A DNA stretch of 26,519 nt from Bacteroidota bacterium (GCA_023425865.1 JAFABV010000032.1:1-26519), one strand, 5' to 3'. Positions 15,432 through 23,043 are shown, counted from the stretch's first letter. Program-made: numbers and translations. The notes: a model not told the origin generated them from the sequence alone.

Positions 15432-16955
15432 ATGAACAAACAATTCATGTTTGGATGCATGGGCATCCTGATGGTTGCAGCTACATTTACGGCTTGCAGC
15501 AGTGATGATGACAACAACAACCCCGGTACTGGCACAACAACAGGTTACACCTGGACCAAAGACGGTGGCTTGAATGCCAGTTCGGGAATCCTCTTTACCG
15601 GTGGCAAGGATGACGCGGCCGGAACTGAAATCGGTAATGGCGACCAGGAGTTTGTCTTCACAGGCAAGCAAACGCTGAAGAAGGGCACCTATACGCTCAA
15701 GGGCTGGGTGTATGTGGCCAAGGGCGCAGAGTTGACCATCGAGCCGGGTACCATCATCAAGGGCGAAAAGGAGTCTCAGGCTTCACTCATCGTAGAGCCG
15801 GGCGGCAAGCTTTTTGCCAAGGGCACCGCTTCCGCTCCTATTGTGTTTACCTCCGCGCAGCCTAAGGGCAGCCGCCGGCCCGGTGACTGGGGTGGTCTGA
15901 TTATCTGCGGTAACGCGGTCAACAACCAGGACTTGATGCAGATAGAGGGTGGCCCCCGTACCAAGCACGGTGGCAATGACAATACCGACAACTCTGGAAT
16001 CTTGAGCTATGTGCGCATCGAGTTTGCCGGTTATCCTTTCCAAACCGATAAGGAAATCAATGGACTGACCCTCGGCTCTGTAGGTTCGGGTACGCAAATC
16101 GACCACATCCAGGTGTCGTACTCTAATGACGACTCGTTTGAGTGGTTCGGCGGCAGCGTCAATGCCAAATACCTCGTTGCCTATAAAGGTTGGGACGATG
16201 ACTTCGATACTGACAACGGCTACTCGGGTAAGGTGCAGTATGGACTGGTGGTACGCGACCCCAGAATTGCCGATATCTCTATGAGTAACGGCTTCGAGAG
16301 CGACAACAAGGCTGACGGCGGTGCCGTGGCTCCTTACACTACGGCCACCTTCTCTAACATTACCTTCGTGGGTCCTAAGTTCGACGGCTCTTTCCAAAAC
16401 ACGACCAGCTACATCAATGCCGGTAACATGAAACCTCAAAACAGTGCCTCATTAGGTCTGTTCCAGTCGGCTATGCAGATTCGCCGCAGCTCACGCCTCA
16501 ACTGCTTCAACTCTGTAGCTTTGGGCTATCCTGTAGGATTGATCCTCGACGGTGAGAAGGGCTCTACCGTGACCGCTGCCAAAGACGGTTTGCTGAAGGT
16601 CAACAATGTTTGGTTTGCCGGTATGGACGCCGTAGGCGTTGACGCCAACAAAGAGACGGCCGACGTGCTCATTACCTACGTAGACGGCAAGCCCGTCAAG
16701 GATGCCACGCAGAAGAGCTTCTCAAGCACTTGGTTCCAGGCCCAGTCGGGCAACCAGGTCAAGGCTACTATCGCCGAGCTTGGCTTGTCGGTCAATGGTT
16801 TCATCCCCAGTGCCAACAGCCCACTGCTCTCTGCTCCTACCTACACCAGTCTCGACAGTTGGTTCGATAAGGTTTCTTACATCGGCGCGTTCGGTGCCTC
16901 TAACGACTGGACAGCCGGGTGGGCCAACTTCGACCCCCAGAACACTGACTACTAA
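15432..16955 (+). CDS. Surface lipoprotein with predicted beta-helix fold, TonB receptor partner
   Basis: The ATG at 15432 is chosen because it places a proper signal peptide at the N-terminus (507 residues); 15408 is an alternative that adds eight residues. The lipobox is FTAC (Cys22), followed by SSDDDNN, the acidic type of tail that in Bacteroidota favours export to the cell surface. The body is rich in Gly, Asn, Thr and Val with repeating strand-turn patterns (for example GAELTIEPGTIIKG, GGKLFAKGTASAPIVFTS, then GDWGGLIICG) suggesting a right-handed parallel beta-helix. The C-terminus DWTAGWANFDPQNTDY looks like a conserved family end. No catalytic motif is recognised. It follows receptor 2 in the same operon and ends at a strong terminator. 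It probably captures ligand for receptor 2; this is inference. Confidence 0.85.
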   Translation: MNKQFMFGCMGILMVAATFTACSSDDDNNNPGTGTTTGYTWTKDGGLNASSGILFTGGKDDAAGTEIGNGDQEFVFTGKQTLKKGTYTLKGWVYVAKGAELTIEPGTIIKGEKESQASLIVEPGGKLFAKGTASAPIVFTSAQPKGSRRPGDWGGLIICGNAVNNQDLMQIEGGPRTKHGGNDNTDNSGILSYVRIEFAGYPFQTDKEINGLTLGSVGSGTQIDHIQVSYSNDDSFEWFGGSVNAKYLVAYKGWDDDFDTDNGYSGKVQYGLVVRDPRIADISMSNGFESDNKADGGAVAPYTTATFSNITFVGPKFDGSFQNTTSYINAGNMKPQNSASLGLFQSAMQIRRSSRLNCFNSVALGYPVGLILDGEKGSTVTAAKDGLLKVNNVWFAGMDAVGVDANKETADVLITYVDGKPVKDATQKSFSSTWFQAQSGNQVKATIAELGLSVNGFIPSANSPLLSAPTYTSLDSWFDKVSYIGAFGASNDWTAGWANFDPQNTDY

Positions 16956-17027
16956 AAAACTTTTGCGCCCTCTATTCTCAGTCAATCTCCGAAAGCACAT
17001 TCTGGGGGCGCTAATGTCTGACGATGG

Positions 17028-17066
17028 TCCGGGGCATGCCGCATGATGGCAAGCCCCGGATATTTT
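17028..17066 (+). terminator. Terminator of receptor 2-lipoprotein operon
   Basis: TCCGGGGC (17028-17035) pairs with GCCCCGGA (17053-17060), with an inner TGCC/GGCA pair, followed by TATTTT. Another possible stem, GCGCCC (16965-16970) with GGGCGC (17006-17011), lies just upstream. Confidence 0.87.
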
Positions 17067-17139
17067 GGTTTGTGCTTATAAACAGCGGGTTAGCGATTAT
17101 CATGGCCGCCGTCGGCCGCCTCGTGTTAGCCTATTCCAT

Positions 17140-17196
17140 TTTAATAACATTGTAACGTAACCATGATGGAATTGTGCGGAATATTACTTAACTTTG
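17140..17196 (+). promoter_or_regulatory. Pho-type promoter of phoBR: 11-bp-spaced repeats plus -7 element
   Basis: TAACTTTG (-7) is at 17189-17196. In 11-bp register upstream lie TGTGC (17173), CATGA (17162), TGTAA (17151) and TTTAA (17140); the last starts 16 bp before the -7 element as at the other three promoters. Two of the four elements are degenerate, which would suit weak autoregulation. There is no TTTG at -33. Confidence 0.68.
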
Positions 17197-17218
17197 CAAA
17201 ACAACAAGTGAAATACTT

Positions 17219-17911
17219 ATGTCAGAAGAAACGAAGTACCGTATCTTGGTAGTAGATGATGAGGAAGACCTCTGCGAAATCCTCAAGTTCAACCTCGAGA
17301 CTGAGGGGTATCAAGTAACCACAGCCAATTCCGCGGAAGAAGCGTTGACCCTCGACCTGCCGCATTTCAACCTGATGCTGTTGGATGTCATGATGGATGG
17401 CATGTCGGGATTTGCGTTGGCCAAGCAGCTGAAAGCCAATTCTGATACGGCCCATGTTCCCATTGTTTTCTTAACGGCGCGCGACACGGAGAACGACACC
17501 GTGACCGGCTTCAACCTCGGAGCCGACGATTATATCTCCAAGCCGTTCTCCATTCGTGAGGTGCTGGTGCGCGTGAGGGCCGTGCTCAGGCGTACCGATG
17601 AGCGCCATGCGGTGCATTCGGCGGTCATCAGTTACCAAGGACTTGTCATCAACCTCGACCGCAAGACCGTGGCCATCGACGGCGAGGAGATATCGTTCAC
17701 CAAGACCGAGTTCGAACTCCTGCGCTTGCTGCTCAGTGAGCGGGGCAGGGTGTTCTCGCGCCAAGAGCTTCTCGAAAAGGTGTGGCCGCGCGATGTCATG
17801 GTGCTCGACCGCACGGTAGATGTCAATATCACACGTCTGCGCAAGAAAATAGGGCGTTTCTCCAAATGTATTGTTACCCGTCTGGGTTTTGGTTATTATT
17901 TTGACGCCTGA
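17219..17911 (+). CDS. phoB: PhoB/OmpR-family response regulator
   Basis: The protein has 230 residues. The receiver domain (about 7-122) has the acidic pair Asp13/Asp14, the phospho-acceptor Asp56 (LLDVMMDG), Thr87 and Lys108 (SKPF). The winged-helix DNA-binding domain (about 135-228) has the OmpR/PhoB features: FTKTEFELLRLLLS, SRQELLEKVW, and the recognition helix DRTVDVNITRLRKKIG. OmpR/PhoB proteins bind tandem direct repeats of about 11 bp, which matches the repeats at the four promoters in this window, including its own. The stop codon overlaps the start of the kinase gene (TGATG), so they are translationally coupled. The phoB name rests on the regulon context rather than on sequence alone. 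Confidence 0.9.
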   Translation: MSEETKYRILVVDDEEDLCEILKFNLETEGYQVTTANSAEEALTLDLPHFNLMLLDVMMDGMSGFALAKQLKANSDTAHVPIVFLTARDTENDTVTGFNLGADDYISKPFSIREVLVRVRAVLRRTDERHAVHSAVISYQGLVINLDRKTVAIDGEEISFTKTEFELLRLLLSERGRVFSRQELLEKVWPRDVMVLDRTVDVNITRLRKKIGRFSKCIVTRLGFGYYFDA

Positions 17912-19371
17912 TGAAAGCAGTGTCTGTAGGCCAGCGTCTGTACCTGAGTGTGCTGGCCGTGTTTCTGCTCTTTGCCGTAGCCTTTATCGTTTTCCAGCAG
18001 TATCGGGAAAGGCAATACAAGAGCAGCCTGCTGGAAAACAAGCTGCAAGACTTCAATGGGCGCATGGCCGAAACCTTGTCTTTCCAGGGCAGCCTCAATG
18101 AGCGCACGCTTGACCATTATGTCGTTACCCATCAGCTCAAGGGTATACGCGTTACCATCATCAGGCCCGACGGCAAGGTAATCTATGATAACGTATACAA
18201 GAACTACGGCTCTATTGGCAACCACAAGAACCGGCCGGAGGTTCGCGATGCCCTGAAAAAGGGCGTTGGGGCGGTGGTTGAGCGATGGAGCTCTACGCTG
18301 AAGGCCGAGTATTTTTATGCCGCCACCTATTTTCCCAAGTATGGCATCGTCATTCGCAGTGCGCTGCCCTATAACACCGACCTGGCGCGCAGCTTGCAAA
18401 CCGACCTTCATTTCATCTGGTTTGCACTGGTGGCAATGGTCATCCTCACCATTGTGCTTTATCGCTTTACCCACCGTCTGGGTACCAATATCACCAAATT
18501 GAAGTTGTTTGCCTCTCGCGCCGCGCATAATGAGAGCTTAGAGACCGAGGACCTGATGGCGTTTCCCGATGATGAACTGGGTGAGATTGCCGAGCGTATC
18601 ATCAAAATATACAAGCGCTTGCAAAGCACCCGGCAGGAGCAGGGCATACTCAAGCGCCAACTTACGCAGAACATTGCACACGAACTGAAGACGCCCGTAG
18701 CCAGCATTCAGGGATATTTGGAGACCATTCTCGATAATCCGCAAATCGACGAGCAGGCTAAACAGCAATTCCTGCAGCGTTGCTATGCGCAGAGCGAGCG
18801 GTTGACTTCGTTGCTGCGTGATATTTCTACGCTCAACAAGCTCGACGACGCGCCCGACCTGCATCAGTTTGAAGAGGTAGACGTGGCGGTGTTGGCAAGC
18901 AATATAGAGCGCGAGACAGCATTGGAGTTGCACGAGCGGCAGATGACCTTTGAAAACCATCTTCCCCCCTCGGTCAAGTTGCAGGGCAACCGCTCGCTGC
19001 TGTACAGCATTTTCCGCAACCTCACCGACAATGCCATTGCTTACGCCGGTATGGGCACCACCATCTCACTCTGGGGAGAGAAGGAAGACGGGGAGTGGAA
19101 GTTTGTGTTCCGAGATAATGGCGCGGGAGTGGCAGAAGTGCACTTGCCCCGACTCTTTGAGCGCTTCTACCGCGTCGACAAAGGACGTAGCCGTAAGATG
19201 GGCGGTACAGGTCTTGGACTGGCCATTGTCAAGAATGCCGTGCTGCTGCACGGCGGCCACATCTCTGTGCGCAATCAGCCTACGGGGGGACTGGAGTTTA
19301 CCTTCACGCTGCTCGACGATGAGAAGGGCAACGGGAAACATGGTGGTCGAACGGCCGCCGATGCCCTTTAA
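17911..19371 (+). CDS. phoR: PhoR-like sensor histidine kinase
   Basis: This 486-residue inner-membrane kinase has TM1 at about 11-30 and TM2 at about 168-187, enclosing a sensor domain of about 135 residues outside the membrane. A HAMP-like linker follows. The H-box is IAHELKTPVASIQGYLE with His257; the N-box is FRNLTDNAIAYA with Asn374; G1 is DNGAG (402-406); FERFYRVDKGRS is the F-box region; and G2 is GGTGLGLAIVK (431-441). All catalytic elements are intact. It overlaps the regulator gene by one base. It would sense phosphate starvation, possibly through the Pit-PhoU protein since no Pst system is visible here. It is convergent with the HAD gene, with only 26 bp between. Confidence 0.92.
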   Translation: MKAVSVGQRLYLSVLAVFLLFAVAFIVFQQYRERQYKSSLLENKLQDFNGRMAETLSFQGSLNERTLDHYVVTHQLKGIRVTIIRPDGKVIYDNVYKNYGSIGNHKNRPEVRDALKKGVGAVVERWSSTLKAEYFYAATYFPKYGIVIRSALPYNTDLARSLQTDLHFIWFALVAMVILTIVLYRFTHRLGTNITKLKLFASRAAHNESLETEDLMAFPDDELGEIAERIIKIYKRLQSTRQEQGILKRQLTQNIAHELKTPVASIQGYLETILDNPQIDEQAKQQFLQRCYAQSERLTSLLRDISTLNKLDDAPDLHQFEEVDVAVLASNIERETALELHERQMTFENHLPPSVKLQGNRSLLYSIFRNLTDNAIAYAGMGTTISLWGEKEDGEWKFVFRDNGAGVAEVHLPRLFERFYRVDKGRSRKMGGTGLGLAIVKNAVLLHGGHISVRNQPTGGLEFTFTLLDDEKGNGKHGGRTAADAL

Positions 19372-19397
19372 GTCTTCTGGCGTAGCGCCCAACCCCG

Positions 19398-20198
19398 CTA
19401 TTCGGCTGACGGGATGACCTGAAAATGCCGTAGCGCATGACGAATGCCGTCTTCATCCACACTGGTGGTGATGAAGTCGGCATTTGCTTTTACGGCATCG
19501 TTTGCATTGCCCATTACCACACCGATGCCTGCCTCGCGTATCATGGCAACGTCGTTACCCCCATCGCCAAAAGCCATGGTCTGGGCTATGGTCAACTGTT
19601 GGTGGGCAGCCATAGCCCGCAAGGCCTTTCCCTTGTCGGCATGCCGGTGGGTGATGTCGGTAAACATGGGTGTCCACCGGCCATGGGTGCAGGCTTGTAG
19701 CCGCGGCATCAGTTCTTGCTCTTGCTGGGGCGTGATAAATGGGGTCATTTGTAGAATGGTCTCTTGCAGCACGTCGTCGAGGGGCGCGAATTTGAAAGTC
19801 TCCAGCCCTAACCCCTCGCGAAAACTGGCGTCTACCACGGGTTGGTCGTTGTATACCGCCAGATGTTTCTCGCCTACTGCAATGCAGGGCGCATTCCACT
19901 GCTCACAGGCGTCGAGTATGGTCTGCACATCGTGTTGCAGCATGCTGTGGCGGCTCACTACCTCGTCGCCCACTACGCACCAGGCGCCATTGGTGGTGAT
20001 ATAACCATCAACAAGGTCTGATATCTGCCCAATGTTCACAATGATGGGGCGCGGACGCCCGGTGGCGATATAAACCTTTACGCCTTGTTGCTTGGCCAGG
20101 CGAAGGCTGTCTACGGTAGACTGGGGTATGGTGTGGGTCTTGAAGCTGACGAGGGTGCCGTCGATATCGAAAAAAAGTGCTTTGATGTCCATAGTCAT
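19398..20198 (-). CDS. Cof-type HAD-superfamily phosphatase
   Basis: The protein has 266 residues. The HAD motifs are complete: DIDGTL (11-16, nucleophile and acid Asp), ATGRP (motif II), the DKGKAL lysine (motif III) and GDGGNDVAMI (motif IV). The large cap between motifs II and III and the overall length fit the Cof/YbjI class of cytoplasmic sugar-phosphate or nucleotide phosphatases. The substrate cannot be predicted. The start is taken as the first ATG (20198); a second Met two codons later is also possible. Although next to the phosphate genes, it has an ordinary promoter without Pho-type repeats, so it is probably not part of that regulon. Confidence 0.92.
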   Translation of the reverse strand: MTMDIKALFFDIDGTLVSFKTHTIPQSTVDSLRLAKQQGVKVYIATGRPRPIIVNIGQISDLVDGYITTNGAWCVVGDEVVSRHSMLQHDVQTILDACEQWNAPCIAVGEKHLAVYNDQPVVDASFREGLGLETFKFAPLDDVLQETILQMTPFITPQQEQELMPRLQACTHGRWTPMFTDITHRHADKGKALRAMAAHQQLTIAQTMAFGDGGNDVAMIREAGIGVVMGNANDAVKANADFITTSVDEDGIRHALRHFQVIPSAE

Positions 20199-20225
20199 GT
20201 GTCTTCAGAATAGTTGAAGATATTG

Positions 20226-20233
20226 CAAAGATA
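20226..20233 (-). promoter_or_regulatory. -7 promoter element of HAD phosphatase gene
   Basis: CAAAGATA on the plus strand reads TATCTTTG on the minus strand, matching TAnnTTTG, 27 bp before the start codon. No Pho-type repeat is seen at the corresponding distance. Confidence 0.55.
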
Positions 20234-20387
20234 CGGTTTTTTATCGGAATGCGAGGCGAATAAACAGATAATAGCGTGTGTGCCGCATCTGTTTTTCGTA
20301 GTCTATCCGGGCCGATATGGTTTTTCGGGCCGCGTTGTAGTGCCCCTCTGGTGTCGCCATCCTGATGTTGAGGCTGCATGATTTTAT

Positions 20388-20466
20388 ATGAAACCACCTG
20401 ATGCTTCTATATAAAACCATCTGATGCTTCTATATGAAACCATCTGATGTTTCTATATAAAACCAT
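20388..20466. repeat. Second 23-bp tandem repeat array (3.4 copies)
   Basis: Units begin at 20388, 20411 and 20434, with a partial one at 20457-20466, and a degenerate piece upstream. The core AACCATCTGATG-TTCTATAT is shared with the array at 1004-1105, and the unit length is the same 23 bp. Pairing of GAAAC with GTTTC in the third unit keeps a short hairpin. Units alternate ATGAAACC and ATAAAACC starts. Confidence 0.85.
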
Positions 20467-20934
20467 ATTTCAATCAAGCCCTTTGGCGATGGGCGAACGC
20501 GCCTTGACGTATGGCCAAAGTAGGCTCAAGAGAATAGTTGAGGGGCTAAAGTCACGAGCGTATTCCATCGTATTCTGCCTCGAAGTGGCATTGTGTCTTT
20601 TGGGATGTGCCATTGCTTGTTGTCTCGATGAGGCGCTGTGCCTTGGTGATGTTCCAGTGTTTTTTGCCTCGGATGTGCACCACGTCTCGGATGCGTGCCC
20701 CTGTATTTTGCCTCTCCAAGGCAGAAGTCACCGAAGCCCTCCCAAGTCGTGGCGAAGCGACAAGGCAGCACGTGATGGCTCGTTACAGAAGCCTTGTGGG
20801 AAGTCGGTGGGATCAACGAAATGTTGGCATGCATAAACACATGCTCTGAAAAAGCAGGTCCATACCTTATTTCTATTGAGCCGAAAGGCGGGATAGAGGT
20901 GCGCCAGTGGCAAGGCGTGGCTCTTGATAATGCA
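20467..20934. other. Gene-poor intergenic stretch with structured segment
   Basis: This forms most of an 850-bp gap between the HAD gene and the BlaI-type gene. Right after the repeat array, CTTTGGC (20481-20487) pairs with GCCAAAG (20514-20520) around an inner GGCG/CGCC stem. The remaining sequence has open frames of 60-130 codons on both strands, with compositions (Arg, His, Ser, Cys rich) unlike proteins and no start context or family features. I regard it as non-coding, possibly a dispersed intergenic element of the genus. Confidence 0.5.
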
Positions 20935-20953
20935 ATTACGATAATTTCGTAAT
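20935..20953. promoter_or_regulatory. Distal palindromic operator of the BlaI-type operon
   Basis: ATTACGA (20935-20941) and TCGTAAT (20947-20953) are perfect 7-bp inverted arms around five bases. The same TTACGA/TCGTA dyad with the same spacer recurs at 21006-21024, which identifies it as a probable binding site for the dimeric repressor encoded 95 bp downstream. Confidence 0.7.
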
Positions 20954-20997
20954 GTGTTAAAACGTAGTTGTTTTAGTATTGTTTAACCTTGTGTGTG

Positions 20998-21028
20998 TTG
21001 TTGTTATTACGAATTTTTCGTAGATTTG
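20998..21028 (+). promoter_or_regulatory. Promoter of BlaI-type operon overlapped by proximal operator
   Basis: TAGATTTG at 21021-21028 matches TAnnTTTG. TTG at 20998-21000, 20 bp upstream, is a candidate -33 element. The dyad ATTACGA (21006-21012) with TCGTAGA (21018-21024) lies between them and runs into the -7 element, so bound repressor would block RNA polymerase. The start codon is 20 bp past the -7 element. Confidence 0.72.
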
Positions 21029-21048
21029 CGACAGTTAAACATTACAAG

Positions 21049-21408
21049 ATGGAAAAACTGACAAAACAAGAAGAAGAGGTGATGCAAGCCATCTGGCGTC
21101 TGGGCACCTGCGGCATCAAGGATATTGTTGACCTGCTGCCCCCTCCCCAGCCACCTTACACCACTGTGGCCTCGGTGGTGAGCAAGCTCAAGCGCAAGCA
21201 GTATGTGGCGCAGGCCAAAGGCGGCAAGGCCTACGTCTACGAGCCGGCCATTGCCGAGAACGACTACAAACGCCGCTTCATGAAAGGCTTTGTGCGCGAC
21301 TATTTCAGCAGTTCGTTCAAAGAGATGGTGAGTTTCTTTGCCCGCAACGAGCAGCTGACAGAGCAAGACCTCAGAGACATCATCAAAGAGATCGAGCAAA
21401 ACGGCTGA
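21049..21408 (+). CDS. BlaI/MecI-family transcriptional repressor
   Basis: The ATG at 21049 is chosen (119 residues, MEKLTKQEEEVMQAIW...), as it matches the family N-terminus; an upstream in-frame ATG at 20989 would lie inside the promoter. A winged helix (about 1-75) contains IKDIVDLL, TTVASVVSKLKRKQYV and the wing YVYEPAI; the C-terminal helices (about 80-119) form the dimer interface. In known systems the protein is inactivated by cleavage downstream of a membrane M56 protease, here encoded 42 bp downstream. The two dyads in the promoter fit autorepression. The family call is firm. A beta-lactam link should not be assumed because no beta-lactamase is nearby. Confidence 0.92.
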   Translation: MEKLTKQEEEVMQAIWRLGTCGIKDIVDLLPPPQPPYTTVASVVSKLKRKQYVAQAKGGKAYVYEPAIAENDYKRRFMKGFVRDYFSSSFKEMVSFFARNEQLTEQDLRDIIKEIEQNG

Positions 21409-21450
21409 CGGCCCACAACGCTTTTCATTTACCTAAACATCATTCGTCCT

Positions 21451-23043
21451 ATGGCAATATATCTACTCAAACTCAATTTCGCCCTGATGTTGCTCTATGG
21501 CTTCTATCGGCTGGTCATGGCCCGAGACACGTTTTTCGGGTATCGGCGGGTGGCCCTGCTGGCCATCCTGCTGGTGAGTATGGTCGTCCCGATGCTCGAC
21601 CTGCAGCCTCTGCTGCAACACAACACCACCGCCGTGGGCATGGCCACGGCCTATGCCGACTATGTGCTGCCCGTGGTGCCGGTGTATGCCTCGTCGCCTA
21701 CGTTTACCTGGATGGATGGCGTGGCGATGGTCTATTGGGCTGGTGTAGCCTTGTTTTCACTGAGGTTCCTGGTGCAACTGGGCAGCATCGTGAGGCAGGC
21801 CATGCTGACCGCGGTGACCGAGGTAGACGGCGTGAGGGTACACCGGCTGAAGAAGGACAGCAGTCCGTTCTCGTTCTTCGGTTGGATCTTTGTCTGTCCC
21901 GATGACCACACCGCCGAGCAACTCTGCGAGATCATGGTTCACGAACAGACCCACGTGGCACAATGCCACTCGCTCGACATCCTGGTATCCGAGCTTTACT
22001 GTGTGTTCAACTGGTTTAATCCGTTCTGCTACCTCATGAAACACGAGATTCGTCTCAATCTGGAATATCTGGCTGACGAGGCCGTACTCGACAGGGGAAA
22101 CGCGCGCAAAACCTATCAGTACCACCTGCTCGGACTGGCCTATCACCCCGCAAGGCGTGACCTGACCAATAACTTCAATGTCTTACCACTTAAAAATCGT
22201 ATTCAAATGATGAACAAACGTCGTACTAAGGAAATTGGAAAAGCCAAGTATCTGCTCTTTGTGCCGCTGGCCGCAGGACTTCTGGCCGTAAGTAATATCG
22301 AGATGATTGCCCGCACCGTGGGCGAGGAAGTGCCTGCGCTGGCCGCCATCGCTTCTCACGAAGCGCAGCCGGGTATTGCCGAGGCTGTGCCCCAGACTGC
22401 CGGCTCGCAGTCACTGTCGGCCGCTCTGACCGAGGTCGCCGCAGCTCCTGAGGCCACCGCGCTGCCCGCCACTGATGCCTTGGACCAGCACCAGAAGGAC
22501 AAAGGCGGCAAGGTATATGAGGTGGTTGAGGATTTGCCATCGTTTCCCGGTGGCCCCAGTGCGCTCATCAGTTATCTCAGTTCCAATGTGAAATATCCCA
22601 CGGAATGCCAGGCGAAAGGCATTCAGGGACGGGTGATTGTGCAGTTTATCGTCGAAACCGATGGCTCTATCACCAATGCCCACGTCGTCAGGGCCGTCGA
22701 CCCGCTGCTCGATGCCGAGGCCTTGCGGGTGGTAAATGGCATGCCCAAATGGACGCCGGGCAAGCAAAACGGAAAGGCCGTGCGGGTGAAATACAACGTG
22801 CCCTTGTCGTTCAAACTCCCAGGAGGCAATGACAAGGCTGAGCCCAAGGGCGAGGGGCCTAAGGCCATCCCATTAGCGCAGGCGCTGGTTGTGGTAGACG
22901 GCAAGGAAATACCTCATGACCAGCTCAGTGCCATCGCGCCCGACCGCATCGAGTCGATCAATGTGCTAAAGGGCGAGAAGGCTGTGGCACTTTACGGAGA
23001 GAGAGCCAAAGAGGGGGCCATTATCGTTACGATGAAGAAATAG
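21451..23043 (+). CDS. M56 (BlaR1-like) membrane metallopeptidase fused to TonB-C and plug-like domains
   Basis: The protein has 530 residues. The N-terminal 285 contain four hydrophobic segments (about 3-20, 34-50, 90-110, 268-287) and the zinc protease site HEQTH (164-168) with LEYLADEAVL (205-213) supplying the downstream acidic residue. A linker rich in Ala/Glu/Thr (290-350) leads to a TonB C-terminal domain (about 358-456: DLPSFPGGPSALISYL, IQGRVIVQFIVETDGSI, MPKWTPGKQNGKAV). The last 50 residues (about 478-528, VVVDGKEI... IESINVLKGEKAVALYGERAKEGAIIVT) copy the TonB-receptor plug core. The BlaR1 penicillin-binding sensor is absent and replaced by these envelope domains. It is expected to relay an envelope signal to the BlaI-type repressor. 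Confidence 0.92.
   Translation: MAIYLLKLNFALMLLYGFYRLVMARDTFFGYRRVALLAILLVSMVVPMLDLQPLLQHNTTAVGMATAYADYVLPVVPVYASSPTFTWMDGVAMVYWAGVALFSLRFLVQLGSIVRQAMLTAVTEVDGVRVHRLKKDSSPFSFFGWIFVCPDDHTAEQLCEIMVHEQTHVAQCHSLDILVSELYCVFNWFNPFCYLMKHEIRLNLEYLADEAVLDRGNARKTYQYHLLGLAYHPARRDLTNNFNVLPLKNRIQMMNKRRTKEIGKAKYLLFVPLAAGLLAVSNIEMIARTVGEEVPALAAIASHEAQPGIAEAVPQTAGSQSLSAALTEVAAAPEATALPATDALDQHQKDKGGKVYEVVEDLPSFPGGPSALISYLSSNVKYPTECQAKGIQGRVIVQFIVETDGSITNAHVVRAVDPLLDAEALRVVNGMPKWTPGKQNGKAVRVKYNVPLSFKLPGGNDKAEPKGEGPKAIPLAQALVVVDGKEIPHDQLSAIAPDRIESINVLKGEKAVALYGERAKEGAIIVTMKK

Noticed and set aside
19398..20198. HAD phosphatase as a member of the Pho regulon
   Set aside because: It is on the opposite strand and its promoter has no 11-bp repeats; its adjacency is probably incidental.
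20447..20836. 129-codon plus-strand frame and the opposite 104-codon frame
   Set aside because: They begin in or overlap the repeat region, both strands are equally open, and the compositions and lack of motifs do not suggest genes.
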